From: Simiduia agarivorans SA1 = DSM 21679
Lineage (GTDB): Bacteria > Pseudomonadota > Gammaproteobacteria > Pseudomonadales > Cellvibrionaceae
NCBI RefSeq assembly: GCF_000305785.2
Contig: NC_018868.3
Coordinates: forward strand, 1,164,001-1,228,000
DNA: 64,000 bases
Direction of reading: 5' to 3'
The position numbers were made by a program, and so were the translations under genes. The notes under the pieces are model-generated. The model did no database searches and was not told the origin of the DNA. It was given only the letters and a program-made list of their open reading frames with translations. Shown here in pieces: positions 51,959 through 61,415 of the stretch (position 1 is its first letter; every line of letters starts with the position of its first letter).

Positions 51959-52561
51959 TTACAGCTTGCCAGCGTTCTCTTTCAGGTAGGCAGCAACACC
52001 CTCAGGCGATGCAGTCATGCCTGCATCACCGTCCTTCCAACCCGCCGGGCACACTTCACCGTGCTGCTGGTGGAATGCCAGGGCGTCAACCATGCGGATC
52101 ATTTCGTCAACGTTACGGCCCAGAGGCAGATCGTTAACCACCTGATGGCGAACCAGACCGTCTTCATCGATCAGGAAAGAGCCACGGAAAGCCACGCCAC
52201 CTTCGGACTCAACGTCATAAGCCTTACAGATGGCGTGATTGATGTCGGCCACCAGGGTGTATTTCACGGGACCGATACCGCCGTCTTCGATCGCAGTGTT
52301 GCGCCATGCATTGTGGGAGAAGTGCGAATCGATGGATACACCGATCACTTCCACATTGCGCTTCTTGAACTCTTCTACGCGGTGGTCGAATGCCAGCAGC
52401 TCAGAAGGACATACGAAGGTAAAGTCCAATGGGTAAAAGAACACAACGGCTTTCTTGCCCTTGATGGTGGCAGCCAGGTTGAAATCCTCAACAATCTCGC
52501 CATTGCCCAATACCGCCGCTGCGGTGAAATCGGGAGCCTGCTTACCTACTAATACGCCCAT
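51959..52561 (-). CDS. 2-Cys peroxiredoxin (AhpC/TSA, Prx1 type)
   Basis: A 200-residue thiol peroxidase that reduces hydrogen peroxide and organic peroxides. The peroxidatic Cys is in YPLDFTFVCPSEL, the resolving Cys in HGEVCPAGWKDGD, and RGSFLIDEDG is typical of Prx1. AAGGAGATG precedes the ATG. It has no ahpF beside it, so thioredoxin is the probable reductant. It is divergent from the iron-storage genes bfd-bfr, a sensible pairing for limiting Fenton chemistry. Confidence 0.95.
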   Translation of the reverse strand: MGVLVGKQAPDFTAAAVLGNGEIVEDFNLAATIKGKKAVVFFYPLDFTFVCPSELLAFDHRVEEFKKRNVEVIGVSIDSHFSHNAWRNTAIEDGGIGPVKYTLVADINHAICKAYDVESEGGVAFRGSFLIDEDGLVRHQVVNDLPLGRNVDEMIRMVDALAFHQQHGEVCPAGWKDGDAGMTASPEGVAAYLKENAGKL

Positions 52562-52777
52562 GATTCATCTCCTTGTTCTGTGTGAAGTCAGGGTTTGGAA
52601 AACTGGATGGACACCGTTGAGATCAACGACGCCAAGGCCGGGGTACAGACTGGCATACCCCGGTTAAAGGCGGCAATGGTAAACCCTTTGCACAACCGGG
52701 ACAGGACCATCGCCATTGAATTTGTATATGGCGACGATAGCAGTAAATTCAAGTACCGCCTCCAAAAAGGTTATTAA

Positions 52778-52827
52778 CAAGAATTATTCTCATAAATTAT
52801 TGACAATAATTCTCATTACCTTAAACT
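52778..52827 (+). promoter_or_regulatory. Fur-like sites overlapping the bfd promoter
   Basis: TGACAATAATTCTCA (52801-52815) matches 12 of 14 informative positions of the 7-1-7 Fur consensus; CAAGAATTATTCTCA (52778-52792) matches 10. The better site overlaps a perfect -35 TTGACA (52800-52805), with TAAACT (52822-52827) as -10 at 16 bp. Iron-dependent repression of bfd is predicted. The rest of the 300-bp gap shows no gene that I can support. Confidence 0.65.
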
Positions 52828-52861
52828 TTAGCGCATCGAACACGGTTTATGAGCGACTACC

Positions 52862-53068
52862 ATGTACGTTTGTTTGTGCAAAGGCATCACCGACACCCAA
52901 ATCACCGACGCAGTGGCTGGCGGTGCCACCAACCTGCGCCAGGTCCGCAAGGCGCTGGGCGTTGCCAGCCAGTGCGGCAAGTGCGGTGTACTGACCCAGG
53001 AAATCATCAACGAAACCCTGAGCATGCATACATCCGCGGGTACCGAGCTGTTCTACGCGGCCGTTTAA
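52862..53068 (+). CDS. bfd: Bacterioferritin-associated ferredoxin Bfd
   Basis: A 68-residue [2Fe-2S] protein with the Bfd cysteine pattern: C-x-C at the start (MYVCLCKGITD) and C-x2-C later (ASQCGKCGV). It passes electrons to bacterioferritin to release stored iron, so it is needed when iron is scarce; the Fur-like sites upstream fit. bfr lies 155 bp downstream. Confidence 0.95.
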   Translation: MYVCLCKGITDTQITDAVAGGATNLRQVRKALGVASQCGKCGVLTQEIINETLSMHTSAGTELFYAAV

Positions 53069-53223
53069 CTGAACGATTCGCATTTTTACCTCGTCTCAGA
53101 TACCCACCTCAGCTCTCAGTAAAACCCTTGCGGATCAACCACTTACAGCGTTGATCCCTTGACAGCCCCGCGCCGTGGTTCCAGACTTGCAGCTTATTAC
53201 TCATTGCAATGGATGGAACTCCT

Positions 53224-53694
53224 ATGAAAGGCGACCCGCAGGTCATCAAACATCTCAACATCGCGCTCGGTAACGAGCTGGTGGCCATCAATCAATACTT
53301 CCTGCACGCACGCATGTACAAGGATTGGGGCCTGAAGGAGCTGGCAGACAAGGAGTATCACGAGTCCATCGACGAAATGAAGCACGCCGACCAATTGGTG
53401 GAGCGCATTCTGTTTCTGGAGGGCATTCCCAACCTGCAGGATCTGGGCAAGCTGCTTATCGGCGAAAACGTTGAGGAAATGCTGAAGTGCGACCTCAAGC
53501 TGGAGCTCAAGGCGATCCCTGACCTGAAAGCCGGTATATCCTACTGTGAGTCGGTGCAGGACTATGTAAGCCGTGACCTGTTAAAGGATATTCTGGAGTC
53601 CGAGGAAGAGCATGTGGACTGGCTGGAAACCCAATTGGGTCTGATTGACCGGGTCGGCATCCAGAATTACCAGCAGTCACAGATGGAAAGCTGA
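53224..53694 (+). CDS. bfr: Bacterioferritin
   Basis: A 156-residue haem-containing ferritin that oxidises and stores iron in a 24-mer. Seen: [24 protein letters not shown] with ferroxidase Glu (quoted in parts), the segment [20 protein letters not shown] with ferroxidase Glu/His and the haem-ligand Met, and [15 protein letters not shown] with Glu/His ligands. The ATG at 53224 gives the standard N-terminus MKGDPQVI and length; five upstream in-frame codons are unlikely. A 6-bp hairpin without T-run follows the gene. Confidence 0.96.
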   Translation: MKGDPQVIKHLNIALGNELVAINQYFLHARMYKDWGLKELADKEYHESIDEMKHADQLVERILFLEGIPNLQDLGKLLIGENVEEMLKCDLKLELKAIPDLKAGISYCESVQDYVSRDLLKDILESEEEHVDWLETQLGLIDRVGIQNYQQSQMES

Positions 53695-53719
53695 GTCAGC
53701 CACGCTGGCTGGGGAGGTA

Positions 53720-54142
53720 TTACGCCGCCTCAAACCCCTCCCCCGCCAACGCACTCACCAACTTATGCACCCTGGCGTTGAATTCGGCCTCTGAATACGC
53801 CTTTGCTGGCACCCGCCCCCACACGGGACCAGGCCAGGCAGCATCCTGCTCGAAGCGCGCAATGTGATGGATATGAAGTTGAGGCACCATATTGCCCAAC
53901 GCCGCCACATTGATTTTTTTCGGATCAAACAGGCTCACCATGACCTCTGCCAGCCGGCAGGATTCGTTCATCAGCTGATGCCTGTCCGCTTCGCTCAGGT
54001 GATGAATTTCTGTCACCGCTTCGCGCTCTGGAATCAGCAGACACCAGGGGTAATTGGCATCCAGCGAAAGCCGGACCTGACACAGGCTCATGCGGCCGAT
54101 CAGGTGGGAATCTTTTTCTAACTGGGCGTGTAGGGAAAACAT
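53720..54142 (-). CDS. HIT-domain nucleotide-binding protein
   Basis: A 140-residue histidine-triad protein with QLHIHHIARF (HxHxH-type active site) and an HIT core, YPWCLLIPEREAVTEIHHL. The family hydrolyses nucleotide phosphoramidates or dinucleotide polyphosphates; the particular substrate is not evident. It is convergent with bfr and divergent from proS. Confidence 0.9.
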   Translation of the reverse strand: MFSLHAQLEKDSHLIGRMSLCQVRLSLDANYPWCLLIPEREAVTEIHHLSEADRHQLMNESCRLAEVMVSLFDPKKINVAALGNMVPQLHIHHIARFEQDAAWPGPVWGRVPAKAYSEAEFNARVHKLVSALAGEGFEAA

Positions 54143-54307
54143 AGGGCAATTCCGGTTCCGAAAGTAGCGGGCTGTGAGGGTGTGACGCGCAGGCCGGTCA
54201 CGGCCTCAAGCGGGCCGGAACATCTTCTGCGTTCAACACCTGTACCCGATGGCGTTAGCTCATTAGAATAGCCGGTTTCTACAACCCGAGCTATGGAAGA
54301 CTACCCC

Positions 54308-56032
54308 ATGCGCGCCAGCCGTTTCCTGATCGCCACCCTCAAAGAAACCCCACATGACGCCGAGGTTATCAGCCATAAACTGATGCTGCGCGCAGGCCTG
54401 ATCCGCAAACTCGCATCCGGCCTGTACACCTGGTTGCCGCTCGGCTTGCGCGTGTTGCGTAAAGTGGAAAACATCGTGCGCGAGGAAATGAACGCAGCCG
54501 GTGCCCAGGAAGTATTAATGCCCGTGGTCCAACCGGCCGAGTTGTGGGAAGAGTCCGGCCGCTGGCAACAATACGGGCCGGAATTACTGCGGGTAAAAGA
54601 CCGCCACGACCGCCCTTTCTGTCTGGGACCAACCCACGAAGAAGTCATTACTGACCTGGTGCGCAATGAACTCAATTCGTACAAGCAGCTGCCCGCCAGT
54701 TTCTATCAGATTCAGACTAAATTCCGCGACGAAATACGCCCGCGTTTCGGCGTGATGCGCTCGCGTGAATTCATCATGAAAGATGCCTACTCGTTCCACG
54801 CATCCCAAGACTGCCTGCAGCAAACCTACGATGTGATGCACAAGGCGTACTGCAACATTTTTGACCGCATCGGTCTGGCATACCGGCCGGTGCTGGCCGA
54901 CACAGGGTCTATTGGCGGCGCTTTCTCGCACGAATTCCACGTACTGGCCGACTCCGGTGAAGATGCCATTGTGTTCAGCGACGGTTCCGATTACGCCGCC
55001 AACGTGGAAAAAGCCGAAGCCCTGGCGCCGGCGGGCGAGCGCCCAGCCGCCACCGCATCTTTGACCAAAGTGGCCACGCCCGGCGTCCACACCATTGACG
55101 AGGTGTGCAAAGCGCTGTCCATTGCGCCCGGCCAATGTGTAAAAACCCTGATCGTACTGGGACAAGCGGACGACGAAGGCAGGCAGCCACTGGTAGCGCT
55201 GGTGCTGCGTGGCGACCACGAGCTGAATGACATCAAAGCCGAAAAACTCGACGGCGTGGCGGCGCCACTGACCTTTGCTCCGGAAGAGCGCATCAAAGCG
55301 GAATTGGGTGTCGGCACCGGCTCCCTGGGCCCGGTCAACCTGCCCATTCTCACCCTTGTCGACCGTGCCGCAGCGCACCTGGCAGACTTTGCCTGTGGCG
55401 CCAACGAAGACGGTTTCCATTTCACCGGCGCCAACTGGGACCGCGACGCAAAAGCGGCGCGCATCGAGGATCTGCGCAACGTTGTGGACGGAGACCCGAG
55501 CCCCTGTGGCCAGGGCACCCTGGCCATCAAACGCGGCATCGAAGTGGGCCACATTTTCCAGCTCGGCACCAAGTACTCCGAAGCCATGGGCGCCAAAGTG
55601 CTGACCGAAAACGGCAAAGCGGAAACCATGACCATGGGTTGCTACGGAATCGGCGTGACCCGCGTGGTGGCGTCGGCCATTGAACAGAATCACGACGACA
55701 ACGGCATCATCTGGCCGGCCGCAATCGCCCCCTTCCAGGTAGCGCTGGTGCCCATCAACATGAACAAATCGGAGGCCGTGCGGGATGCCTGCGAATCGCT
55801 GTATCAGTCGCTATTGGCCGCCGGTATCGACGTGCTGTTCATGGATGAAGAAAAAGCGCGTCTGGGTGTCATGTTGGCCAACACCGAACTCATGGGTATC
55901 CCACACCGCCTGGTGGTGGGCGACCGCGGCCTGGAAAACGGGGAAGTGGAATACAAAGGTCGGCGCGATGCGGAATCGGTCAACATTCCTTTGGCAAACG
56001 CCATCGATCACCTGAAGGCTGCACTCAACTGA
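54308..56032 (+). CDS. proS: Prolyl-tRNA synthetase (bacterial type)
   Basis: Charges tRNA-Pro. The 574-residue class II synthetase has [35 protein letters not shown], motif 2 ([17 protein letters not shown]), a YbaK-like editing insertion in the middle (about residues 230-390), motif 3 ([18 protein letters not shown]) and a C-terminal anticodon domain. This is the bacterial (editing) type. The ATG at 54308 follows GGAAG. Its stop overlaps the next start. Confidence 0.97.
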   Translation: MRASRFLIATLKETPHDAEVISHKLMLRAGLIRKLASGLYTWLPLGLRVLRKVENIVREEMNAAGAQEVLMPVVQPAELWEESGRWQQYGPELLRVKDRHDRPFCLGPTHEEVITDLVRNELNSYKQLPASFYQIQTKFRDEIRPRFGVMRSREFIMKDAYSFHASQDCLQQTYDVMHKAYCNIFDRIGLAYRPVLADTGSIGGAFSHEFHVLADSGEDAIVFSDGSDYAANVEKAEALAPAGERPAATASLTKVATPGVHTIDEVCKALSIAPGQCVKTLIVLGQADDEGRQPLVALVLRGDHELNDIKAEKLDGVAAPLTFAPEERIKAELGVGTGSLGPVNLPILTLVDRAAAHLADFACGANEDGFHFTGANWDRDAKAARIEDLRNVVDGDPSPCGQGTLAIKRGIEVGHIFQLGTKYSEAMGAKVLTENGKAETMTMGCYGIGVTRVVASAIEQNHDDNGIIWPAAIAPFQVALVPINMNKSEAVRDACESLYQSLLAAGIDVLFMDEEKARLGVMLANTELMGIPHRLVVGDRGLENGEVEYKGRRDAESVNIPLANAIDHLKAALN

Positions 56033-56592
56033 TGCTGCTCCGCGGTTTGGTGTGGATTGCGCTGCTTTGCTGGCTGAGCGCGGGCGCGTCTGCACAAACC
56101 GTGGAAAGAGACGAGGAGCTCAAGCGCCTGCTCAGCCAGGCGGTAGCGTCTTCCGACTCCTTTACCGATAAATACGATGCCGAGGCCTGGCTGATGCTGC
56201 AGTCGGGCAAACTCGCGCGCTTTATCAAAGACCCGCAAAAGCGCCTGACGGTACTCAAGGCCGTCCACAGTGAAGCCAAACGGGCGGGCCTGCAGCCAGA
56301 ATTGGTGCTCGCCGTGATTGAAATAGAAAGTGCCTTCAATCGCTACGCCGTTTCTCGGGTGGGTGCCCAGGGCATGATGCAGGTAATGCCATTCTGGAAA
56401 CACGAAATCGGTCGTCCTGAGGATAACCTCATCGACATGATGACCAACCTCCGCTACGGCTGCACTATCCTCAAACACTACCTGAACCGGGAAAACGGCC
56501 ACTGGGCCCATGCGCTGGCCCGCTACAACGGCAGCTATGGAAAATACTGGTATCCGGAAAAAGTCCTCAACGCCTGGCAGCGTTGGCGCTGA
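56032..56592 (+). CDS. Lytic transglycosylase (SLT domain)
   Basis: A 186-residue exported muralytic enzyme: a signal peptide (hydrophobic, ending near GASAQ), then an SLT/goose-lysozyme-like domain with AVIEIESAFNRYAVSRVGAQ containing the catalytic Glu in EIES, GAQGMMQVMPFW, NLRYGCTILKHYL and ALARYNGSYGKYWYP. It cleaves peptidoglycan with 1,6-anhydro ring formation. The ATG overlaps the proS stop (TGATG). It abuts the BLUF gene tail to tail. Confidence 0.93.
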   Translation: MLLRGLVWIALLCWLSAGASAQTVERDEELKRLLSQAVASSDSFTDKYDAEAWLMLQSGKLARFIKDPQKRLTVLKAVHSEAKRAGLQPELVLAVIEIESAFNRYAVSRVGAQGMMQVMPFWKHEIGRPEDNLIDMMTNLRYGCTILKHYLNRENGHWAHALARYNGSYGKYWYPEKVLNAWQRWR

Positions 56593-57048
56593 CTATTGGT
56601 TGCCGCGGAAGCGGATATCCGGATGCGCAATCAACCGTTTGATCCAGCGACCGAGTTCAACGCCGTTGGGTTTTTCATTGGCGAGATAAGCGTCGCGGAA
56701 ATGCCCTATCTCCTCGCCGGGCAGGTCCGGGTGATCATCCAGTAAAAACACATCCATGTTCCAATCCTTGAACGATTTGGCGGCGATCGGTTCATCCATC
56801 AGAATGTTGACGTTTTTGTGGCGATTGTCAGCCAAAATCGAATTCATCAGCGCGTCGATGGCCCGGGTACTGCCTTCAAGAATTTGTACAAAATGTCCCT
56901 GATCGACAATCAACACCCCACACACATCCAACTCGGCATTGCGCTGCTTGGCAGTACGCTCTATGTCGGCCAGTCCTGCAGCCATTTGCTGCGGGTCCTG
57001 TTCCATCAATGCGCAGGCATCACTGGTGTACATTAACAGGCGGGGCAT
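56593..57048 (-). CDS. BLUF-domain blue-light sensor, stand-alone
   Basis: A 151-residue short BLUF protein. The flavin-site residues expected for photoactivity are present: Tyr in LLMYTSD, Asn in QRNAELDVCGVL, Gln in GHFVQILEG and Trp in FKDWNMDVF. The C-terminal 50 residues add the usual capping helices (GRWIKRLIAHPDI), with no EAL or other output domain. Such short BLUF proteins act through partner proteins. It lies next to ndh and about 12 kb from the photolyase. Partner unknown. Confidence 0.9.
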   Translation of the reverse strand: MPRLLMYTSDACALMEQDPQQMAAGLADIERTAKQRNAELDVCGVLIVDQGHFVQILEGSTRAIDALMNSILADNRHKNVNILMDEPIAAKSFKDWNMDVFLLDDHPDLPGEEIGHFRDAYLANEKPNGVELGRWIKRLIAHPDIRFRGNQ

Positions 57049-57117
57049 GGGCGGGCTCCAATGGGCTATCTACACCAGCATAGACCAAGCCCTACCCCAT
57101 ACAACCCGCCAAACCAG

Positions 57118-58407
57118 TTAATGCAATTTGAGCCGCGGTCTGAACACCCGGCTGACCTTCTCGCTGATGCTCAACAAGAGCGTGCGAAGCCAGCCATGTA
57201 TTGCCGCCTGGTGCATGCGATAGAGTGATATGTACATAATTCTCGCCAAGCGCCCTTCTATCATCATGCTGCCGCGGGTTAGGTTACCCATCAGGCTACC
57301 CACGGTAGAGAACCGGCTGAGCGAAACCAGCGACCCGTGGTCTTTGTACTCGAACGCGCGCAACGGCCTGGAGCGACTGATAGCCAATAGGTTGTCGTAT
57401 ACGCAATCGGCCATTTGGTGCGCGGATTGCGCTCTGGGCGGCACATTTTTTCCATCGGACAATGCGCAGGCAGCGCAATCGCCCAGGGCAAAAATCCGGT
57501 GATCGCGGCTGGTTTGTAGCGTGGGTTTAACCACCAGTTGATTGATGCGATTGGTTTCCAAGCCGGCGATGTCTTTCATAAAGTCGGGCGCCTTGATACC
57601 TGCAGCCCACACCATCAGATCGGCCGTAATCAATTCCCCCTCTGCAGTGCGCAGACCGCCAGGTTCGGCCGCAGCCACCCGCGTCGACACCCGCACCTGC
57701 ACGCCCAGCTCGGTCAGCTCACGGTGTGCCTTACCCGACAACCGCTCTGGCAACGCGGGCAGAATACGGGGTCCCGCTTCCACCAGAGTGACCGCGAGAC
57801 TGTCCCGGTTCAGATTCGACAAGCCATAGATACTGAGCCATTCGGCGGCGTTATGCAGTTCAGCAGAAAGCTCAACGCCGGTTGCACCCGCTCCGACAAT
57901 CGCAATGGCCAGTTTGGTATTGTGTTTCCGATCCGCATCCACGCGAATAAAGCCGTTCAGCATATGCTGGTGAAAACGCTCGGCCTGACGCGGTGCATCG
58001 AGAAAAATACAGTGTTCGGCCACACCCGGCGTACCAAAATCATTGGTGACCGATCCCAGCGCCAGCACGAGATAGTCGTAAGACAAACGGCGCTGCCCTA
58101 CCACTTCACGACCGCGGTCATCCTCAATGGCCGCCAGGGTGATGTCGCGCGCCTCGCGGTCGATGTCGCACAGCGCACCCTGCTGAAAATGAAAATGGTG
58201 GCGCCGGGCATGGGCGCGATAGCTGACCGCATCCATGCCTGAGTCCAGCACGCCGGTGGCCACTTCGTGCAATAGCGGCTTCCAGATATGCGTGGCATTT
58301 TTATCTACCAGGGTGACAGTCGCCCGCCCCGGTTTGGCCAGTTTACGGCCAAGCTTGGTGGCGAGCTCAAGGCCCCCTGCACCGCCTCCGACAATGACAA
58401 TTTTCAT
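57118..58407 (-). CDS. ndh: Type II NADH:quinone oxidoreductase (NDH-2)
   Basis: A 429-residue peripheral membrane flavoprotein that oxidises NADH and reduces quinone without pumping protons. The FAD Rossmann motif [18 protein letters not shown] is at the N-terminus, the NADH-binding [17 protein letters not shown] is near residue 170, then [11 protein letters not shown]-terminal amphipathic region ([21 protein letters not shown]) likely anchors it to the membrane. The ATG at 58407 is chosen over a TTG five codons upstream. Confidence 0.92.
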   Translation of the reverse strand: MKIVIVGGGAGGLELATKLGRKLAKPGRATVTLVDKNATHIWKPLLHEVATGVLDSGMDAVSYRAHARRHHFHFQQGALCDIDREARDITLAAIEDDRGREVVGQRRLSYDYLVLALGSVTNDFGTPGVAEHCIFLDAPRQAERFHQHMLNGFIRVDADRKHNTKLAIAIVGAGATGVELSAELHNAAEWLSIYGLSNLNRDSLAVTLVEAGPRILPALPERLSGKAHRELTELGVQVRVSTRVAAAEPGGLRTAEGELITADLMVWAAGIKAPDFMKDIAGLETNRINQLVVKPTLQTSRDHRIFALGDCAACALSDGKNVPPRAQSAHQMADCVYDNLLAISRSRPLRAFEYKDHGSLVSLSRFSTVGSLMGNLTRGSMMIEGRLARIMYISLYRMHQAAIHGWLRTLLLSISEKVSRVFRPRLKLH

Positions 58408-58476
58408 GGTTACGACTCTCAAGGTTTAAAAACTGGGAGGGCGGATTGCCGCGGGCAAAACGCATCAGGCACTGTG

Positions 58477-59745
58477 TCATTGGGCACCACCGTAGGCGCG
58501 CCGGACTTCTTCACCAATGATCTGAAAACCCTGCTGCACCGTGTGGCTATCCTGCGCGTAGTTCACGCGGATGCATTGGTGTCTGTGGGGCCATTCATGC
58601 ACGAGGCCGGGGAAGAAGTGATGGCCGGATACCACCAATACACCGCGCGCTTTCAGGCGCTCGTACAAAACCTGACTGGTGATCGGCAAGTCCGGGAACC
58701 ACAACCATAAAAATATCGCGCCTTCGGGCTTGTGTATCCGGGCAGGCGTGCCGGCCAGCGCCGCGCGTGCCACCGCCACGGCTTCAGTCACTTTGTGCTG
58801 ATAATGCGGGCGCACCAATTCGTTTGACATGCTGATCAATGCGTCGTTATCGAGCCACGGTTGAACAATCGCGGCACCCATATTGCCACTGGCCAGATTC
58901 AACACCGCATTGGCGTTACTGAAGGCGCGGATCACCGCTTCATTGCCCACCACGATGCCCGTGCGCGCACCCGGCAGCCCCAATTTGGATAAGCTCAGTA
59001 ACAGAATTGTGTTGTCGTTCCACAAGGGTTTGGCATCGGTAAACAGAATATTCGGAAACGGCGTGCCGTAGGCATTATCAATAATCAATGGCACGTCAGC
59101 AGCCCGAGCCAACTGATCCAATCGTTGCAATTCCTCATCGCTGATCACATTGCCGGTGGGATTGGTGGGGCGGGAAACGCACACGGCAGCACAATGCTCA
59201 TCAACGGAAAACTGCTGAAAATCGACGTGGTATTTGAATAGACCGCCGTCCAGCAGCTCGATCGCGGGCTCACTCGCGTGAAAAAAATCCGCACTGAGGC
59301 CACTGTCGGCGTAGCCGAGGTATTCCGGTGCCAAGGGCAACCGTATCACCTTGTGACTGCCATCGGATTGCACGCCGGCGAGCAAATTAAACAGGACAAA
59401 AAAGGCCGACTGGCTGCCGTTGGAGACGGCGATATTTTTCTCGGTCAGTGCCCATCCGCATTGGCGTTTGAGCATCGCCGCCATGGAACGCAGAAAACGG
59501 CTATCGCCCTGGGGAGACTTGTATACACCGAGCGCACCAAACAATTGCGCAGGCTCGTCTGCGATGGCCGCCAGTCGCTGCTTGAATGCGGCTTCCATCG
59601 GCGCTATCCGGCTCGGATTGCCGCCGCCCATGAACAACATATCGGGGTTGTCATTCAGTGCGTTACCCAGGTCATCCATCAAGGATGATGCGCCGGTTAC
59701 GCCCGCGAATTTTTCACCAAACGCCGACAGCTTGATCCCGCTCAC
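58477..59745 (-). CDS. avtA: Valine--pyruvate aminotransferase
   Basis: A 422-residue class I PLP aminotransferase (transaminase C) that interconverts valine/alanine and their keto acids. Family-specific segments are SAFGEKFAGVTGASSLMDDLG, MLFMGGGNPSRIAPME and VSRPTNPTGNVISDEE (quoted in parts), with the PLP Lys in LLSLSKLGLPGARTGIV. Full length. It lies 69 bp upstream of ndh on the same strand and downstream of a LysR regulator gene. Confidence 0.94.
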   Translation of the reverse strand: MSGIKLSAFGEKFAGVTGASSLMDDLGNALNDNPDMLFMGGGNPSRIAPMEAAFKQRLAAIADEPAQLFGALGVYKSPQGDSRFLRSMAAMLKRQCGWALTEKNIAVSNGSQSAFFVLFNLLAGVQSDGSHKVIRLPLAPEYLGYADSGLSADFFHASEPAIELLDGGLFKYHVDFQQFSVDEHCAAVCVSRPTNPTGNVISDEELQRLDQLARAADVPLIIDNAYGTPFPNILFTDAKPLWNDNTILLLSLSKLGLPGARTGIVVGNEAVIRAFSNANAVLNLASGNMGAAIVQPWLDNDALISMSNELVRPHYQHKVTEAVAVARAALAGTPARIHKPEGAIFLWLWFPDLPITSQVLYERLKARGVLVVSGHHFFPGLVHEWPHRHQCIRVNYAQDSHTVQQGFQIIGEEVRRAYGGAQ

Positions 59746-59785
59746 ACATACCCCCTTAACAAACTCTGCCTACTTTACCGCAACG

Positions 59786-60673
59786 TCAGTGATTTTGCGG
59801 GATTAGTAACTGACGCAACCATTGATGCGCCGCCAGTGGCTCCGAGCGTTTGTGCCAGTACAGGTGCAATTCCAGCTCGGGCAAATCAAATGGCAGTGGT
59901 AAGCTGGCCAGCCCGAATCGGTCAGCCAGGCGTACCGGCAGTGTCCACACCAGATCCGTTTCGCGCACAATGTCGGGCGCAACCAGGTAGTGTTGGACCC
60001 GCAATTGAATAGTGCGTGCCACCCCCAGCTGCGCCAGCGCCTGATCCACATAGCCCAGGCCCATCCGCCGGCTCGAAACGTGCAGGTGATTGAGGGCCAG
60101 ATAGGCGTCCAGGTTCCAGGCCTGCGCCAACGCCGGGTGATCCGGTCTGAAAGCGCAGATGTATTGCTCGCGCATGAGCATGGCGCTGAACAGATCGGCC
60201 TGGGGCAGTACCGGCGCGTCGATGGCAAAATCCAGTCGTCCGCTGGCCAGTTCTGCCGGCACTTCCCGTCTTGGCAGGGTAAAACTCGATACCGATACCC
60301 CCGGGGCCTGCTGACTGACTTGCCGCAGCAGCGGCCCCAGCACCAAGGATTCCGCCAGATCGTTCATGGCAAAATGAAAGGTCTTGTCCGACCGCGCGGG
60401 ATCAAACAGGCGCGGGCCATCGACACTGGCCGCCAACAAATGCAGTGCGTCGCGCACCTGGTCAATCATGGCATCGGCCGCGGGCGTCGGTACCATGCCG
60501 GCCGGCGAACGCTCGAACAGGGGATCACCCAGGCGATCGCGCAGGCGGGCCAGTGCATTACTGACGGCCGGCTGGGTTACGTGCAATTCGCGCGCAACCC
60601 GGGTGAGATTGCGTTGGCGGTAAATTGCTTCAAAAACCACAAACAGATTAAGATCCAGCTGGTTGAAATGCAT
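59786..60673 (-). CDS. LysR-family transcriptional regulator
   Basis: A 295-residue LysR protein. The winged helix-turn-helix is LNLFVVFEAIYRQRNLTRVA with ELHVTQPAVSNALARLRDRL, followed by a periplasmic-binding-like effector domain. The style resembles the NodD/LeuO/nahR-like branch (DPLFERSPAGMVPTPAAD). It is on the same strand as avtA (40 bp gap) and divergent from a histidine phosphatase gene. The 52-bp divergent gap is the probable autoregulatory site. Ligand unknown. Confidence 0.93.
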   Translation of the reverse strand: MHFNQLDLNLFVVFEAIYRQRNLTRVARELHVTQPAVSNALARLRDRLGDPLFERSPAGMVPTPAADAMIDQVRDALHLLAASVDGPRLFDPARSDKTFHFAMNDLAESLVLGPLLRQVSQQAPGVSVSSFTLPRREVPAELASGRLDFAIDAPVLPQADLFSAMLMREQYICAFRPDHPALAQAWNLDAYLALNHLHVSSRRMGLGYVDQALAQLGVARTIQLRVQHYLVAPDIVRETDLVWTLPVRLADRFGLASLPLPFDLPELELHLYWHKRSEPLAAHQWLRQLLIPQNH

Positions 60674-60725
60674 CTACACCATCACTCAAATTGATAACAC
60701 GGAAAGCAGAACATAGGGATTAATA

Positions 60726-61400
60726 ATGGCAGAGATTTGGCTTGTACGACACGGGCAAGCGTCACTGGGGACGGACAATTACGATCAATTGTCCGATCTG
60801 GGCCACCAGCAGGCGCGCTGGCTTGGGCAGCACCTGCGCGCCCGCGCGGCTGACCGGCCGGTACATCTGGTATCGGGCCAAATGGCAAGACAAATCCAAA
60901 CCGCCGATGGCATTGCCGAGTCGCTGCCGCTAGCAAGCCGCGCGCAAATGGACGCATTTAACGAGTTCGATTTTGAATCGGTGGTGATGAGTTGGCTGGA
61001 ACAGAACCCCGGCTACCCGTTGGCGCCAAGCCCCAGCGCGGCGGAACTCCGACGACTGCTGTACAGCGCTATGGGCGCCTGGGCCGAGGGGCAGCTGTCA
61101 TTGCCTGCGCACAAGGAATGCTGGCCCGCGTTTCATCAGCGGGTGGCCAGCGGTTGGCAGCAACTGGCGCCTGCCGCGGATTCAGTCATGATGGTGGTGA
61201 GTTCCGCGGGTGCCATTGCCTCGGTTTTACGTCATGTAATGCGCCTGGACAACGCCGCCACGCTCGAACTCAATCTGCAGATCTGCAATGCCAGTCTCAC
61301 GCGTCTGGTGCGCACGGAATCCGGCACCGCGCTCACCGCCTTCAACGACGTGAGCTATCTTGAGTCGGGCGACAGAGCACATGCCATCACGTTTGCTTAG
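60726..61400 (+). CDS. Histidine phosphatase (phosphoglycerate mutase-like) family protein
   Basis: A 224-residue protein with the N-terminal RHG motif (EIWLVRHGQASLG, phospho-His acceptor), SDLGHQQARWLGQHL, and a second His region late in the protein. The family includes broad-specificity phosphatases and mutases; the substrate cannot be decided from motifs. It is divergent from the LysR gene and convergent with the CheC-like gene. Confidence 0.88.
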   Translation: MAEIWLVRHGQASLGTDNYDQLSDLGHQQARWLGQHLRARAADRPVHLVSGQMARQIQTADGIAESLPLASRAQMDAFNEFDFESVVMSWLEQNPGYPLAPSPSAAELRRLLYSAMGAWAEGQLSLPAHKECWPAFHQRVASGWQQLAPAADSVMMVVSSAGAIASVLRHVMRLDNAATLELNLQICNASLTRLVRTESGTALTAFNDVSYLESGDRAHAITFA

Positions 61401-61415
61401 CCCGACGGGACAGGG

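Noticed and set aside
52595..52777. A 60-codon plus-strand frame between peroxiredoxin and bfd
   Set aside because: No ribosome-binding site or recognisable features; it sits in a divergent promoter region.
53697..53711. Hairpin CAGCCA-CGC-TGGCTG after bfr considered as a terminator
   Set aside because: Short stem with no T-run on either strand.
54584..55693. A 369-codon open frame on the minus strand opposite proS
   Set aside because: Same mirror-frame character; no ribosome-binding site and no recognisable domain.
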